This document shows positions 33,608 to 41,675 of a DNA stretch of 64,000 nucleotides, piece after piece. The stretch is from assembly GCA_963928595.1 (NCBI GenBank), contig CAWVFK010000043.1:1-64000 (forward strand), written 5' to 3'. The notes below the pieces were generated by a model that searched no databases, was not told the origin of the DNA, and was given only the letters and a program-made list of their open reading frames with translations. Made by a program: the position numbers and the translations under genes. The first letter of the stretch is position 1. Every line of letters begins with the position of its first letter. Source of the stretch: Coprosoma sp963928595 (GTDB lineage: Bacteria; Bacillota_I; Bacilli_A; RF39; UBA660).

Positions 33608-34150
33608 ATGAGGATATATGTTATTTCTGGTAAAGCAAGACACGGTAAAGATACGGTAGCTTTAGATATAAAAGAGATATACGGGGAAAATGGTTTAAAG
33701 GTTATTAAATTGGCTTATGGTAGTTATATTAAAGAGTATGCAAAAAGAATAAGTAATTGGAATGGTGACGAGGAAACTAAACCTAGAGAGTTATTACAAG
33801 AGCTTGGAACGGATATTATTCGCAAAAAAATAGATAATGATTTTTTTGTTAGAAGAATTTGTGAAGATATTGAGGTTTATAGTTATTATTTTGATATTAT
33901 AATCATTTCAGATGCACGTTTTCCAAACGAGATGGAATGGCCAAAGAAAAAATTTGATAATGTGGTTAATATTAGAGTTATTAGAGATGATTATGACAGC
34001 GTTTTATCTGAAAAGGAACAAAAACATTTGACTGAGACGGCCTTAGATGAGTATAATAGTTACGATTATGTGATTCATAATGATGGGACTTTAGAAGATT
34101 TAAAGAAGAAAGTTTCTGATGTAGTGAGGAAGGTAGAACATGAATATTAG
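33608..34150 (+). CDS. Deoxynucleotide monophosphate kinase-like P-loop protein
   Basis: This 180-residue protein starts with a P-loop GKARHGKDT (8-16), followed by an LLQELGTDIIR segment and ISDARFPNEME, which are hallmarks of dNMP kinases like those of phages. It would phosphorylate dNMPs, but the substrate is not certain. It has a strong aaggagaggtttt site and overlaps alaS by 11 bases. The phage-like family next to an essential synthetase gene is slightly unusual. Its own promoter was not evident. Confidence 0.78.
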   Translation: MRIYVISGKARHGKDTVALDIKEIYGENGLKVIKLAYGSYIKEYAKRISNWNGDEETKPRELLQELGTDIIRKKIDNDFFVRRICEDIEVYSYYFDIIIISDARFPNEMEWPKKKFDNVVNIRVIRDDYDSVLSEKEQKHLTETALDEYNSYDYVIHNDGTLEDLKKKVSDVVRKVEHEY

Positions 34151-35888
34151 AGATGAATTTATAAAGTATTTTGAAAAAAATGGACATAAACAAATTCCAA
34201 GTGCACCTATAGTACCAGAAAACGATCCAACAGTTTTATTTAATACGGCAGGTATGCAACCACTCGTACCTTATTTGATGGGAGAAAAACATCCTTATGG
34301 CAAAAGACTTTGTGATTATCAAAAATGTGTTAGACTGACTGATTTGGATGAAATTGGTGATAAAACACATCATACTTTTTTTGAAATGTTAGGTAATTGG
34401 AGTTTAGGTGATTATTTTAAAAAAGAAGCTATTGGATATAGTTTTGAATTTTTGACTAAGGTTTTAAATATTCCAGTAGAAAGACTTGCGGTTACAGTAT
34501 TTGAAGGTAATGATAAGATTCCACGCGATGAAGTGGCTGCTAATCGTTGGAGAGAACTTGGTATTAGTGATGATAGGATTGCTTATTTAGGTATTGGTGA
34601 TAATTTCTGGATTGCTGGAGATGCTGGTCCTTGTGGTGGAGATACAGAAATATTTTATTTTAGAAGTGACGATGAGATTCCAGAAAAATTTGAACCTGAA
34701 GATGATAGATGGGTTGAAATTTGGAATAATGTATTTATGGAATTTTATAAAGATGAGAATGGAAATATATCTGAGCTAAAACAGAAAAACGTCGATACTG
34801 GTATGGGATTAGAACGTATTGTAGCTGTTTTAGAAGGTGTGGATGATAACTATAAGAGTTCTATTTGGTTAGATGTAATTAGTCTTTTAGAAAAGATTAC
34901 TGGTTTTTCTTATGATGGTAATGAGAAAGCAATGAGAATTGTAGCTGATCATATTAGAACAGCCGTGTTTATTGCGGCAGATCCGGCTGGTATTAAACCA
35001 AGTAATACTGATCAAGGTTATATTTTAAGAAGATTAATTAGAAGAGCTATTCGTCAAGCTAGAAAATTAGGTATAGATATTAATAGTGATTGGGATGAAC
35101 AGCTTGCTTTACTTATTATTAGTAAATATGAAAAATATTATAGCGAACTTAAAGATAATAAACAAGTAGTATTAGATGTTCTAGCTAACGAGAAAAAGAA
35201 GTTTAGTAGAACTTTGGAAAAAGGTTTAAGAGAGTTTGAAAAGTTAGTTAAAGGTGATACTAAAGTAATTAATAAGGATACCTCTTTTAAATTATACGAT
35301 ACTTATGGTTTTCCGATTGAACTTACTTTAGAGGAAGCAAAAGATAGAGGTATGGATGTCGATGTGGATGGCTTTTATGAAAAATTTAGAGAACATCAAG
35401 AAAAATCAAGAACGGCTTCTAAAGGTAAATTTAAAGGAGGTCTATCTGGAAATAGTGAGATAGAAACTAAATATCATACAGCTACTCATTTACTTAATGC
35501 AGCTTTAAAGAAGGTTATTGGACCAGGGGTTCATCAACTCGGTAGTAATATTACTCCTGAGAGATTAAGATTTGATTTTCCTTGTGATCATAAAATGACT
35601 GATGAAGAGAAGAGACAAACGGAAGATTTAGTTAATAAATGGATTGAAGAAGATATTCCGGTTGAGAAACTAGAAATGACTAAGAATGAAGCTATTAAAT
35701 CTGGAGCTGAATGTACTTTTATAGATAGATATCCCGATTTGGTTACGGTTTATAAAATTGGTGATGTTTCAATGGAATTATGTGGTGGTCCACATATTAG
35801 TCATACGGGAGAACTAGGACATTTTAAAATAAAAAAAGAAGAAGCTAGTAGTGCGGGTGTTAGAAGAATAAAAGCTATTTTGGAATAG
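34140..35888 (+). CDS. alaS: Alanine--tRNA ligase, compact form lacking the C-terminal domain
   Basis: Only 582 residues, against about 870-880 in typical bacterial AlaRS. The class II aminoacylation core (FNTAGMQPLVPYL; GDAGPCGGDTEIFY; GMGLERIVAVLEG), the tRNA-recognition helices and the editing domain are present. Editing zinc ligands H446 and H450 (YHTATHLL) and C548/H552 (CGGPHISH) are intact. The protein ends right after the segment SSAGVRRIKAI, so the DHHA1/C-Ala domain is absent. The stop lies inside a strong terminator hairpin, so this is the natural end and not a sequencing slip that I can see. Similar short forms occur in some reduced genomes. Confidence 0.9.
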   Translation: MNIRDEFIKYFEKNGHKQIPSAPIVPENDPTVLFNTAGMQPLVPYLMGEKHPYGKRLCDYQKCVRLTDLDEIGDKTHHTFFEMLGNWSLGDYFKKEAIGYSFEFLTKVLNIPVERLAVTVFEGNDKIPRDEVAANRWRELGISDDRIAYLGIGDNFWIAGDAGPCGGDTEIFYFRSDDEIPEKFEPEDDRWVEIWNNVFMEFYKDENGNISELKQKNVDTGMGLERIVAVLEGVDDNYKSSIWLDVISLLEKITGFSYDGNEKAMRIVADHIRTAVFIAADPAGIKPSNTDQGYILRRLIRRAIRQARKLGIDINSDWDEQLALLIISKYEKYYSELKDNKQVVLDVLANEKKKFSRTLEKGLREFEKLVKGDTKVINKDTSFKLYDTYGFPIELTLEEAKDRGMDVDVDGFYEKFREHQEKSRTASKGKFKGGLSGNSEIETKYHTATHLLNAALKKVIGPGVHQLGSNITPERLRFDFPCDHKMTDEEKRQTEDLVNKWIEEDIPVEKLEMTKNEAIKSGAECTFIDRYPDLVTVYKIGDVSMELCGGPHISHTGELGHFKIKKEEASSAGVRRIKAILE

Positions 35889-35898
35889 CTTTTATTTG
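35870..35898 (+). terminator. Rho-independent terminator after alaS
   Basis: A perfect 10-bp stem aaaagctatt (35870-35879) / aatagctttt (35884-35893) has a 4-nt loop and contains the alaS stop codon. Confidence 0.75.
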
Positions 35899-35905
35899 TG
35901 TTGAT

Positions 35906-35933
35906 TTGACAAATTTGTTATTGGTGTTATAAT
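35906..35933 (+). promoter_or_regulatory. Predicted sigma-A promoter of the DUF4116 gene
   Basis: TTGACA (35906-35911), a 16-bp spacer and TATAAT (35928-35933), followed by aaggagag before the start. Confidence 0.75.
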
Positions 35934-35960
35934 ACGTACAAATTTAAGGAGAGTGAAATT

Positions 35961-36341
35961 ATGCTTAGCGAAAACTCGAGAAATGAATGGACAAGAAGAA
36001 TCGAGGCTGGTGTATCTTTATATTGTGCACCTAGATGTATAACAGAAGATAAAGCGTTAGTTTTACTTGCAGTAGCTAAAGATGGTAGTAATTTAGAGTT
36101 TGCTAGTGAAGAGTTAAAACAAGATGTGGATATTGTATCTATTGCAATAAAACAAAATTTAGAATATTTAAAATATGCTGATAAAGGATTACAATCTTTG
36201 ATTATTTTAAAAGGTTTAGAAGCAGTTAAAAAAGAAAATAGTCTTCCTGATTTAACTCCTTTATTGGAGGCTATTATCTATGGAGATATGGATGATGCGG
36301 TGGAATTGGAAAATGAAAAAGAACGACAAAAAACCAAATAA
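35961..36341 (+). CDS. DUF4116-like repeat protein
   Basis: This 126-residue cytoplasmic protein has helical repeats resembling DUF4116: DKALVLLAVAKDGSNLEFAS followed by EELKQDVDIVSIAIKQNLEY, i.e. the D-x-x-(I/V)-V-x-x-A-(V/I)-x-x-(N/D) repeat seen in multiple copies in larger proteins. Only about two repeats are present here. Function of the domain is unknown. It is a single-gene unit with its own promoter and a terminator. Confidence 0.7.
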   Translation: MLSENSRNEWTRRIEAGVSLYCAPRCITEDKALVLLAVAKDGSNLEFASEELKQDVDIVSIAIKQNLEYLKYADKGLQSLIILKGLEAVKKENSLPDLTPLLEAIIYGDMDDAVELENEKERQKTK

Positions 36342-36344
36342 TAT

Positions 36345-36396
36345 AAAGACTATTTATATGGCAATTTATGGTCATTGACAAATAGTCTTTTTTTTG
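36345..36396 (+). terminator. Rho-independent terminator after the DUF4116 gene
   Basis: The stem aaagactattt (36345-36355) / aaatagtcttt (36380-36390) has a 24-nt loop and is followed by T residues. Confidence 0.75.
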
Positions 36397-36428
36397 AGAA
36401 AATGATAATGTTTAAGGAGGGGATGACC

Positions 36429-36758
36429 ATGCTTCAAGAAAGATTATTACTTACACCAAAAGATATTTTGGAAAAAGAGTTTAAAATCGATACGAGAGGT
36501 TATAGACCCCAAGAGGTAGATAAATTCTTAGATGAAGTAATAAGTGATTATGATGAAATGATTTCAATGATTAAGGATTTAGAAAGAGAAAAGAAAGATT
36601 TAATTGACGAAAATATTAGATTAAAACAGGAAGTACGTAATGCGAGAACTAAGTTAGATGTTTTAAGAAACGCAGCTCCAACTGAGGTGTCTAATGCGGA
36701 TTTATTAAGACGTCTTTCTAATCTTGAAAAGATAATTTATGGAGAAACCAATAAATAA
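36429..36758 (+). CDS. gpsB: Cell-division regulator GpsB (DivIVA family)
   Basis: This 109-residue DivIVA-like protein coordinates cell-wall synthases during division. The N-terminal membrane-binding region (LTPKDILEKEFKIDTRGYRP) and the following coiled coil (EVDKFLDEVISDYDEMISMI) are typical; a short C-terminal domain follows. I chose ATG 36429, 8 bases after aaggagg. An in-frame ATG at 36423 is too close to that site. It lies directly before rnpB, the same order as in Bacillus, which supports the call. Confidence 0.9.
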   Translation: MLQERLLLTPKDILEKEFKIDTRGYRPQEVDKFLDEVISDYDEMISMIKDLEREKKDLIDENIRLKQEVRNARTKLDVLRNAAPTEVSNADLLRRLSNLEKIIYGETNK

Positions 36759-37113
36759 TATTTTGGCAAACGCTGCATTCTTAGTAATGTAGAGGAAAGT
36801 CCATGCTTACACAGTCTGTGATGACTGTAGTGTTTGTGCATAGGGAAAAGATAACCTATGGTAGTTTTTTGACTAACGGCGAGGCTTAACCTAAGTCTTT
36901 TGGATATGGGGCTGCTTCATAAAGTGCCGCAGTGACGATGCTTTTAGAAATAAAAGAGTGAAACGTGGTAAACCCCGCAAGTAAGAAACCCAAATTTTGG
37001 TAGGGGAACCTAATAAGAGAGAATATACGAATTTCTTATGGGATTGCTTTTAGCAATAGATAAATGTTTGCCGCCTAGAGATAGGAACAGAACATGGCTT
37101 ATAAAATATTATT
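36756..37113 (+). ncRNA. rnpB: RNase P RNA component, type B
   Basis: The universal P4 segment gaggaaagtcc (36792-36802) and the late acagaacatggcttata (37087-37103) mark an RNase P RNA. The ends pair: aataatatttt (36754-36764) with aaaatattatt (37103-37113), forming P1. The length of about 355 nt and the position after gpsB fit the Bacilli B-type RNA. The exact 5' end overlaps the gpsB stop region and is approximate. The RNA cleaves 5' leaders from tRNA precursors. Confidence 0.93.
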
Positions 37114-37138
37114 TTTGGTATATTAAGGAAGGATTATA

Positions 37139-37609
37139 ATGAAAGAGATTGGCGCAAAGTTAAAAGAAGCCCGAGAAAGCATTGGTGTTTCAATTGAAGA
37201 AGTGGCTGAAGATTTAAAATTAAGGCCATCTCAAATAGAAAACATCGAAGCTGGAAATACGGAAGCTTTTAAAGATATGTTTTATTTAAAATATTTTATT
37301 AGAGATTATGCAAAATATTTAGGGTTAGATAAAGAAGACTTAATCGATGAATTTAATGAGTATTTATTTGATTATACTTCAAGGCTTTCTTTAGAAGATA
37401 TTAAAGCAGCTAAGAAAAGTAAAAAAGAAACAAAAAAAATCAAATCACCTTATACTATGGAAAGAAAAAATAAAACTTCACTTATTATGTTTGGAATTTA
37501 TGTGATTATAGCACTTTTAATTGCTCTAATAATTTATTTAATAATTAGTTTAAATACGTCAGAAAATGATGATTTTGTCGAAGGCACTATTATTACAGAA
37601 AGTAGGTAG
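37139..37609 (+). CDS. RodZ-like helix-turn-helix membrane protein
   Basis: This 156-residue protein has an N-terminal HTH_25 domain (IGAKLKEARESIGVSIEEVA, then RPSQIENIEAGN; residues 1-70), a basic linker and one transmembrane helix (about 115-138, LIMFGIYVIIALLIALIIYL). This is the RodZ architecture, which anchors MreB-based cell-shape machinery. The outer part is only about 15 residues, much shorter than in classic RodZ. It is followed by pgsA after 6 bases, a common Firmicutes pairing. Confidence 0.82.
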   Translation: MKEIGAKLKEARESIGVSIEEVAEDLKLRPSQIENIEAGNTEAFKDMFYLKYFIRDYAKYLGLDKEDLIDEFNEYLFDYTSRLSLEDIKAAKKSKKETKKIKSPYTMERKNKTSLIMFGIYVIIALLIALIIYLIISLNTSENDDFVEGTIITESR

Positions 37610-37615
37610 TAGATT

Positions 37616-38215
37616 ATGAATTTACCAAATAAATTAACAATGACGAGAATTGTAATGACTTTTTTAATTATTTTAATTTTATTATTTCCATTTTCAGCAA
37701 TGGGAATTAATGTAACGCAACTTTTTATTAATGAATCTATAAGAGTAGATATTCGTTATCCAATAGCTGGAATATTATTTATTTTAGCTTCATTTACTGA
37801 TTTTGTCGATGGTTATATTGCGCGTTCTCGTAATTTGATTACCGACTTTGGTAAGATGATGGATGCAATTGCGGATAAGATCTTAGTTAATTCAATTTTA
37901 ATTATATTATGCGCACAAGGATTTATTCATCCAGTGATTCCAGTAGTTATTATTGTTAGAGATACAATTGTTGATTCAATTAAAATGGTGGCTGGTTCTA
38001 AGGGAAATGTAGTAGCCGCTATTAAGACCGGTAAATTTAAGACAGCTTCATTAATGATTGGTATTGTACTTACTTTGTTCTATAATTTACCATTTGAATT
38101 ATGGAATATTCATATTTCGGACTTCTTACTTATTGTAGCATGTGTACTTTCAATTATTTCTGGAATTCAATATTTTGCAATGAATAAAAAGTATATATTT
38201 GATGAAGGAATGTAA
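37616..38215 (+). CDS. pgsA: CDP-diacylglycerol--glycerol-3-phosphate 3-phosphatidyltransferase
   Basis: PgsA makes phosphatidylglycerol phosphate for membrane lipids. The CDP-alcohol phosphotransferase motif D-G-x2-A-R-x8-G-x3-D-x3-D is exact: D65, G66, A69, R70, G79, D83, D87. About five membrane helices surround it. At 199 residues it has normal length. It is cotranscribed with the RodZ-like gene and precedes recA, the usual Firmicutes order. Confidence 0.93.
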   Translation: MNLPNKLTMTRIVMTFLIILILLFPFSAMGINVTQLFINESIRVDIRYPIAGILFILASFTDFVDGYIARSRNLITDFGKMMDAIADKILVNSILIILCAQGFIHPVIPVVIIVRDTIVDSIKMVAGSKGNVVAAIKTGKFKTASLMIGIVLTLFYNLPFELWNIHISDFLLIVACVLSIISGIQYFAMNKKYIFDEGM

Positions 38216-38228
38216 AAGTTCCTTTTTA
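38206..38228 (+). terminator. Weak terminator-like hairpin after pgsA
   Basis: The stem aaggaa / ttcctt has an 8-nt loop and a short T run; only six base pairs. Confidence 0.45.
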
Positions 38229-38241
38229 AATATTATTTTTT

Positions 38242-38255
38242 TGAACAAATGTTCG
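38242..38255. promoter_or_regulatory. LexA (SOS) box upstream of recA
   Basis: tGAACaaatGTTCg matches the Gram-positive LexA operator consensus (CGAAC-N4-GTTCG) with one outer mismatch. It lies 8 bases upstream of the recA -35 box. Confidence 0.85.
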
Positions 38256-38263
38256 CAAAAGTG

Positions 38264-38292
38264 TTGACAATTTATTTTAGATATTATAAAAT
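38264..38292 (+). promoter_or_regulatory. Predicted sigma-A promoter of recA
   Basis: TTGACA (38264-38269), a 17-bp spacer and TAAAAT (38287-38292), adjacent to the LexA box. Confidence 0.75.
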
Positions 38293-38321
38293 GTGATTGT
38301 AGGAGCGAAGGAGGAAAATAA

Positions 38322-39320
38322 ATGGCAAAATCAACTAGTGAAGCTGATCAAAATTTAAAACAGGTTTTAGCTGATATTGAAAAACAATTTGGCAAAGGAT
38401 CATTAATGCGTTTAGGCGATAATGATCATAGGGAAATAGATGTGATTTCTAGTGGTAGTGTTGCTTTAGATGTAGCTTTAGGTATTGGAGGATATCCTAA
38501 AGGAAGAATTATAGAAATATTTGGACCTGAGTCTAGTGGTAAAACAACGTTTGCTCTTCATGCGATTGCGGAAGCGCAAAAAGCTGGTGGCAAAGCCGCA
38601 TTTATTGATGCAGAAAATTCTTTGGATCCACAATATGCAGCAAGATTAGGTGTAGATATAAATGAACTATTACTTTCACAACCAGATAATGGTGAACAAG
38701 CTTTAGAGATTACCGAGGCTTTGGTACGTAGTGGAGCAATTAGTGTTATTGTAATCGATTCAGTAGCGGCATTAGTTCCTAAAGCGGAAATAGAGGGAGA
38801 AATGGGTGATTCGCAAGTTGGACTTCAAGCTAGACTTATGAGTAAAGCCCTTAGAAAACTTGCTAGTGTTATTAATAAAACAAATACTATTGCAATTTTT
38901 ATTAATCAATTAAGAGAAAAGGTTGGAGTGGTTTATGGTAATCCAGAGGTAACTCCTGGAGGAAGAGCTTTAAAGTTTTATTCTTCTATTAGACTTGATA
39001 TTAGAAGAAGTGAACAAATAAAACTTGGTGCGGAGATTGTCGGTAATAAAGTAAAAGTTAAGGTAGTTAAAAATAAGATGGCGCCACCTTTTAAAACTTG
39101 TGAAGTCGATATTATGTATGGAACTGGTATTTCACATGAGGGAGAACTTATTGATTTAGGATCTCAAGCTGATATTATTCAAAAATCTGGTGCTTGGTAT
39201 TCATATAACGGTGAAAAAATTGGTCAAGGAAAAGAGAATACTAAGGAATATTTAAAGGCTAATCCTAAAATTGAAGAAGAAATTAATAAAAAGGTTCGTG
39301 AACACTATAATATGAAATAA
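38322..39320 (+). CDS. recA: Recombinase RecA
   Basis: RecA promotes strand exchange and triggers LexA self-cleavage. Walker A GPESSGKT is at residues 68-75, VIVIDSVAALVPKAEIEGEM contains Walker B, and loop L2 appears as FINQLREKVGVVYGNPEVTP. At 332 residues it is slightly short because the acidic C-terminal tail is reduced. The start has aggaggaaaataa upstream. The LexA-type box makes SOS induction likely. Confidence 0.98.
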   Translation: MAKSTSEADQNLKQVLADIEKQFGKGSLMRLGDNDHREIDVISSGSVALDVALGIGGYPKGRIIEIFGPESSGKTTFALHAIAEAQKAGGKAAFIDAENSLDPQYAARLGVDINELLLSQPDNGEQALEITEALVRSGAISVIVIDSVAALVPKAEIEGEMGDSQVGLQARLMSKALRKLASVINKTNTIAIFINQLREKVGVVYGNPEVTPGGRALKFYSSIRLDIRRSEQIKLGAEIVGNKVKVKVVKNKMAPPFKTCEVDIMYGTGISHEGELIDLGSQADIIQKSGAWYSYNGEKIGQGKENTKEYLKANPKIEEEINKKVREHYNMK

Positions 39321-39354
39321 AACTGATAAGTTTTAAAAACCTATCAGTTTTATT
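39316..39354 (+). terminator. Strong rho-independent terminator after recA
   Basis: A 13-bp stem aataaaactgata / tatcagttttatt; the recA stop codon is in the left arm. The -35 box of the next gene begins at the following base. Confidence 0.9.
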
Positions 39355-39383
39355 TTGACTTTTATATATTTTTTAGATATAAT
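39355..39383 (+). promoter_or_regulatory. Predicted promoter of the Pro/Thr/Glu-repeat membrane protein
   Basis: TTGACT (39355-39360), a 17-bp spacer and TATAAT (39378-39383). Confidence 0.75.
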
Positions 39384-39408
39384 TGTTTTAGAATATGGAG
39401 GGATTTTT

Positions 39409-39978
39409 ATGGATGATAAGAAAGATGTAATAAATAATAGTGAAAATCAAGCAAATGATAATATGGATTATAGTTTTGACTTTGCTAATCAAGTAGATGC
39501 TAATACAGCTCCAGTAACACCTGAAGTTACGCCTGCTACTCCTGAAAATACTGTAACTTTGGAGACGCCGGCTACAGATAATGTGGCTGCGACACCGGTT
39601 GCTGAAAATGCTGTTCCAGAAGCTTCAACTACGGAAATTGTTACTCCAGAGGCAGCTACTAATACACAAGAAACAATATCTAATGTAGAAGTAACATCTG
39701 CTCCAGAGGTAACACCAACACCTGAAAATAGTGTTACTCCTGAAACTGCGCCAGAACAGACGACAACAGATGCTGCTAATGCAGACGGTATTCCAGTGAT
39801 GTCTGGAGTGGCTCCTGTTACTCCTGAAACAGTGGGCACGGCTGAGAATAATTCTGAAGAAGAAAGTTTAGAATTAATTAAAGATAAAAAAGCCACAAAA
39901 AGATTTTTGATTATATTGTTTGTTTTACTTTTAGTATTTATTATTGCTTTACCATTTATATTTAATGTTGCGGGATAA
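39409..39978 (+). CDS. Pro/Thr/Glu-rich, C-terminally membrane-anchored protein
   Basis: This 189-residue protein starts at ATG 39409 behind ggaggga. Residues about 30-145 are low complexity with recurring V-T-P-E / A-T-P-E-N units (PVTPEVTPATPENT). A basic stop-transfer-like KDKKATKR precedes a single C-terminal transmembrane helix (FLIILFVLLLVFIIALPFIF). There is no signal peptide, so the repeat part is probably cytoplasmic, as in tail-anchored proteins. I recognise no family. Variation in repeat number between strains would be expected. Confidence 0.75.
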   Translation: MDDKKDVINNSENQANDNMDYSFDFANQVDANTAPVTPEVTPATPENTVTLETPATDNVAATPVAENAVPEASTTEIVTPEAATNTQETISNVEVTSAPEVTPTPENSVTPETAPEQTTTDAANADGIPVMSGVAPVTPETVGTAENNSEEESLELIKDKKATKRFLIILFVLLLVFIIALPFIFNVAG

Positions 39979-39994
39979 TAATTATCCCTTTTAT
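39972..39994. terminator. Terminator between the repeat protein and the DUF3603-like gene
   Basis: The stem gggataa (39972-39978) / ttatccc (39982-39988) has a 3-nt loop and T residues; it contains the + strand stop codon. Confidence 0.7.
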
Positions 39995-40629
39995 TTTTGT
40001 TTAATTATTTTAAAAATATTATATATTTTTTGGAAATTATCATTTGTTTTGTTAATTTCTTTTTTTAATTTTTCATAAGCTCGATTAATATTTGTCTCTG
40101 GAGCATTAAAACATTCTAAGCATAGATAGTTTAGCTTTTGAATGTTCTTTTGTCTATATATTTCATCTAGTTCTTTATGAATAAATTGCTCATGTTCAGT
40201 TTCAAATCTGGTTTTAAAAGGATTTATTTTAGATTTTTTGATAATTTGATAATTTAACTTTGTTTCTCTTTGAAATTTGAGTATTTCTACCACATCATCT
40301 TGTTCATCTGGTAGTAACGAACTTTTAAGATGAACTATCCTATCTTTATTTAATTTAATAGCAATAGCTTCATATTCATTGCCAATAATAATTGTATATT
40401 TTATTTTAGCAATACTGTTTTGTTTAAATCTTTCAGCTTTGATATTGAAGTATTTTAAGGTGTCTTCATTAAATTTTACTGTATTATTTTTAATATCTAA
40501 AAGTTGCTTATTATTGACTTTAATTATTGGAATTTTACGCATGTGGTAGATATTATCACTTTTATTCCAATCGTAGAAATCATAATATTCTTTTTGAAAA
40601 TTTAATACAACATCATATATGTAGTTCAT
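39991..40629 (-). CDS. DUF3603/YjbA-like protein
   Basis: This 212-residue protein resembles the Bacillus DUF3603 (YjbA) family from memory: the opening MNYIYDVVLNF, then YDWNKSDNIYHMRKIPIIKV, and a late DEIYRQKNIQKLNYLCLECF segment. No transmembrane helix or enzyme motif is seen. I chose ATG at 40629, which has ggaggc at good distance and matches the family N-terminus; an upstream in-frame ATG adds 10 residues. It overlaps the upstream small membrane protein gene by 17 bases. Role unknown. Confidence 0.7.
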   Translation of the reverse strand: MNYIYDVVLNFQKEYYDFYDWNKSDNIYHMRKIPIIKVNNKQLLDIKNNTVKFNEDTLKYFNIKAERFKQNSIAKIKYTIIIGNEYEAIAIKLNKDRIVHLKSSLLPDEQDDVVEILKFQRETKLNYQIIKKSKINPFKTRFETEHEQFIHKELDEIYRQKNIQKLNYLCLECFNAPETNINRAYEKLKKEINKTNDNFQKIYNIFKIIKQK

Positions 40630-40837
40630 TTTTTTTGCCTCCTGGAAGAAAAATTGCAAGGAATGTAATAATTAGACCAATTGGCCCAATTAGACATTCA
40701 ATACTACTACTTATAAACTTTACATATTCACTGAAATTATACCCAATAGTCATTAAATTTAAGTAGCTTATAGTAAAAACAAATCCAACTACACTGAAAC
40801 CAAAACCAATTAAGAAAAAAACAATTCGTGCTATCAT
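40613..40837 (-). CDS. Small two-helix membrane protein
   Basis: This 74-residue protein has two hydrophobic helices (IVFFLIGFGFSVVGFVFTI and CLIGPIGLIITFLAIFLPGG) joined by a short loop with Tyr and Ser. I chose the second ATG (40837) because the agaagg site directly abuts the first ATG at 40846 and is 9 bases from the second. Small proteins of this type are frequent in Firmicutes, without known role. It is cotranscribed with the DUF3603-like gene and divergent from scpA. Confidence 0.7.
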   Translation of the reverse strand: MIARIVFFLIGFGFSVVGFVFTISYLNLMTIGYNFSEYVKFISSSIECLIGPIGLIITFLAIFLPGGKKNELHI

Positions 40838-40902
40838 TATAATCATCCTTCTATAATTAAGTTTATTATTTTATAGTTAAATTTTTACTTATAAAGTCTC
40901 AC

Positions 40903-40932
40903 TTGAACAAATAAAAAAGAAAATGTTATAAT
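40903..40932 (+). promoter_or_regulatory. Predicted promoter of scpAB
   Basis: TTGAAC (40903-40908), an 18-bp spacer and TATAAT (40927-40932), 16 bases before the scpA start. Confidence 0.65.
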
Positions 40933-40948
40933 AATTAAGGTGGTAAGT

Positions 40949-41674
40949 ATGGATTATAAGTTTACGATAGATAAGTTTCAAGGTCCGTTAGATTTATTGC
41001 TGCATCTAATTAAAGAGGCTGATATTGATATATTTGATATTAATGTTGCTGAGATAACTGATCAATATTTAAAGTATATAGAAAGTATGGAAACACTTAA
41101 TTTAAATATTGATAGTGAGTATTTAGTAATGGCGGCTGAACTTATAGAAATGAAGTCAAGAGAACTTTTACCTAATGAAGAAAACGATGATTCTGATGAT
41201 TATGTAGAGGATCCGAAGGAGCAATTAATTAATAGATTAATACAATATCAAAAGTATAAGCAAGTGGCTTCAGAGTTTAAAAATCTAGAGGAAGATCGTA
41301 AACTTATGTATTCAAAAATACCTAGTGAATTAAATGAATTTAAAAATGATGATGTCTTAATTAGCGATGATATATCTTTGAATGATTTAGTACAAGCTTT
41401 TATGGCCTTTCAAAAGCGAAAAGAGCTTGATAAACCACTTAATACCGTGGTGACTAGGAAAGAATATTCGGTACGTGTAAGATGCCGTGATATAATGAAT
41501 AAGTTAAAGAAGAATAAGAAAATTAATTTTACAGATTTATTTGATATTAGAAGTAAAGATTATGTGGTAGTTACTTTTTTGGCAATATTGGATTTGGCTA
41601 AAAGTGGTAGATTAAAAATTAAACAGGATAGAAATTTAGATGAAATAACACTGTTTGCTGAAGGGGAAATGTAG
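40949..41674 (+). CDS. scpA: Segregation and condensation protein ScpA
   Basis: ScpA is the kleisin that bridges SMC heads in the condensin complex. The N-terminal motif FQGPLDLLLHLIKEADIDIF and YLVMAAELIEMKSRELLP are hallmarks. A winged-helix C-terminus (DYVVVTFLAILDLAKSGRLK) closes the protein. From ATG 40949, behind aaggtgg, it has 241 residues. Its end nearly meets the scpB start, the usual operon. Confidence 0.95.
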   Translation: MDYKFTIDKFQGPLDLLLHLIKEADIDIFDINVAEITDQYLKYIESMETLNLNIDSEYLVMAAELIEMKSRELLPNEENDDSDDYVEDPKEQLINRLIQYQKYKQVASEFKNLEEDRKLMYSKIPSELNEFKNDDVLISDDISLNDLVQAFMAFQKRKELDKPLNTVVTRKEYSVRVRCRDIMNKLKKNKKINFTDLFDIRSKDYVVVTFLAILDLAKSGRLKIKQDRNLDEITLFAEGEM

Positions 41675-41675
41675 A

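Noticed and set aside
39489..39896. Minus-strand 135-codon frame opposite the repeat protein
   Set aside because: It mirrors the repetitive composition of the real gene (Ser/Val/Gly repeats) and has no ribosome-binding site or promoter.
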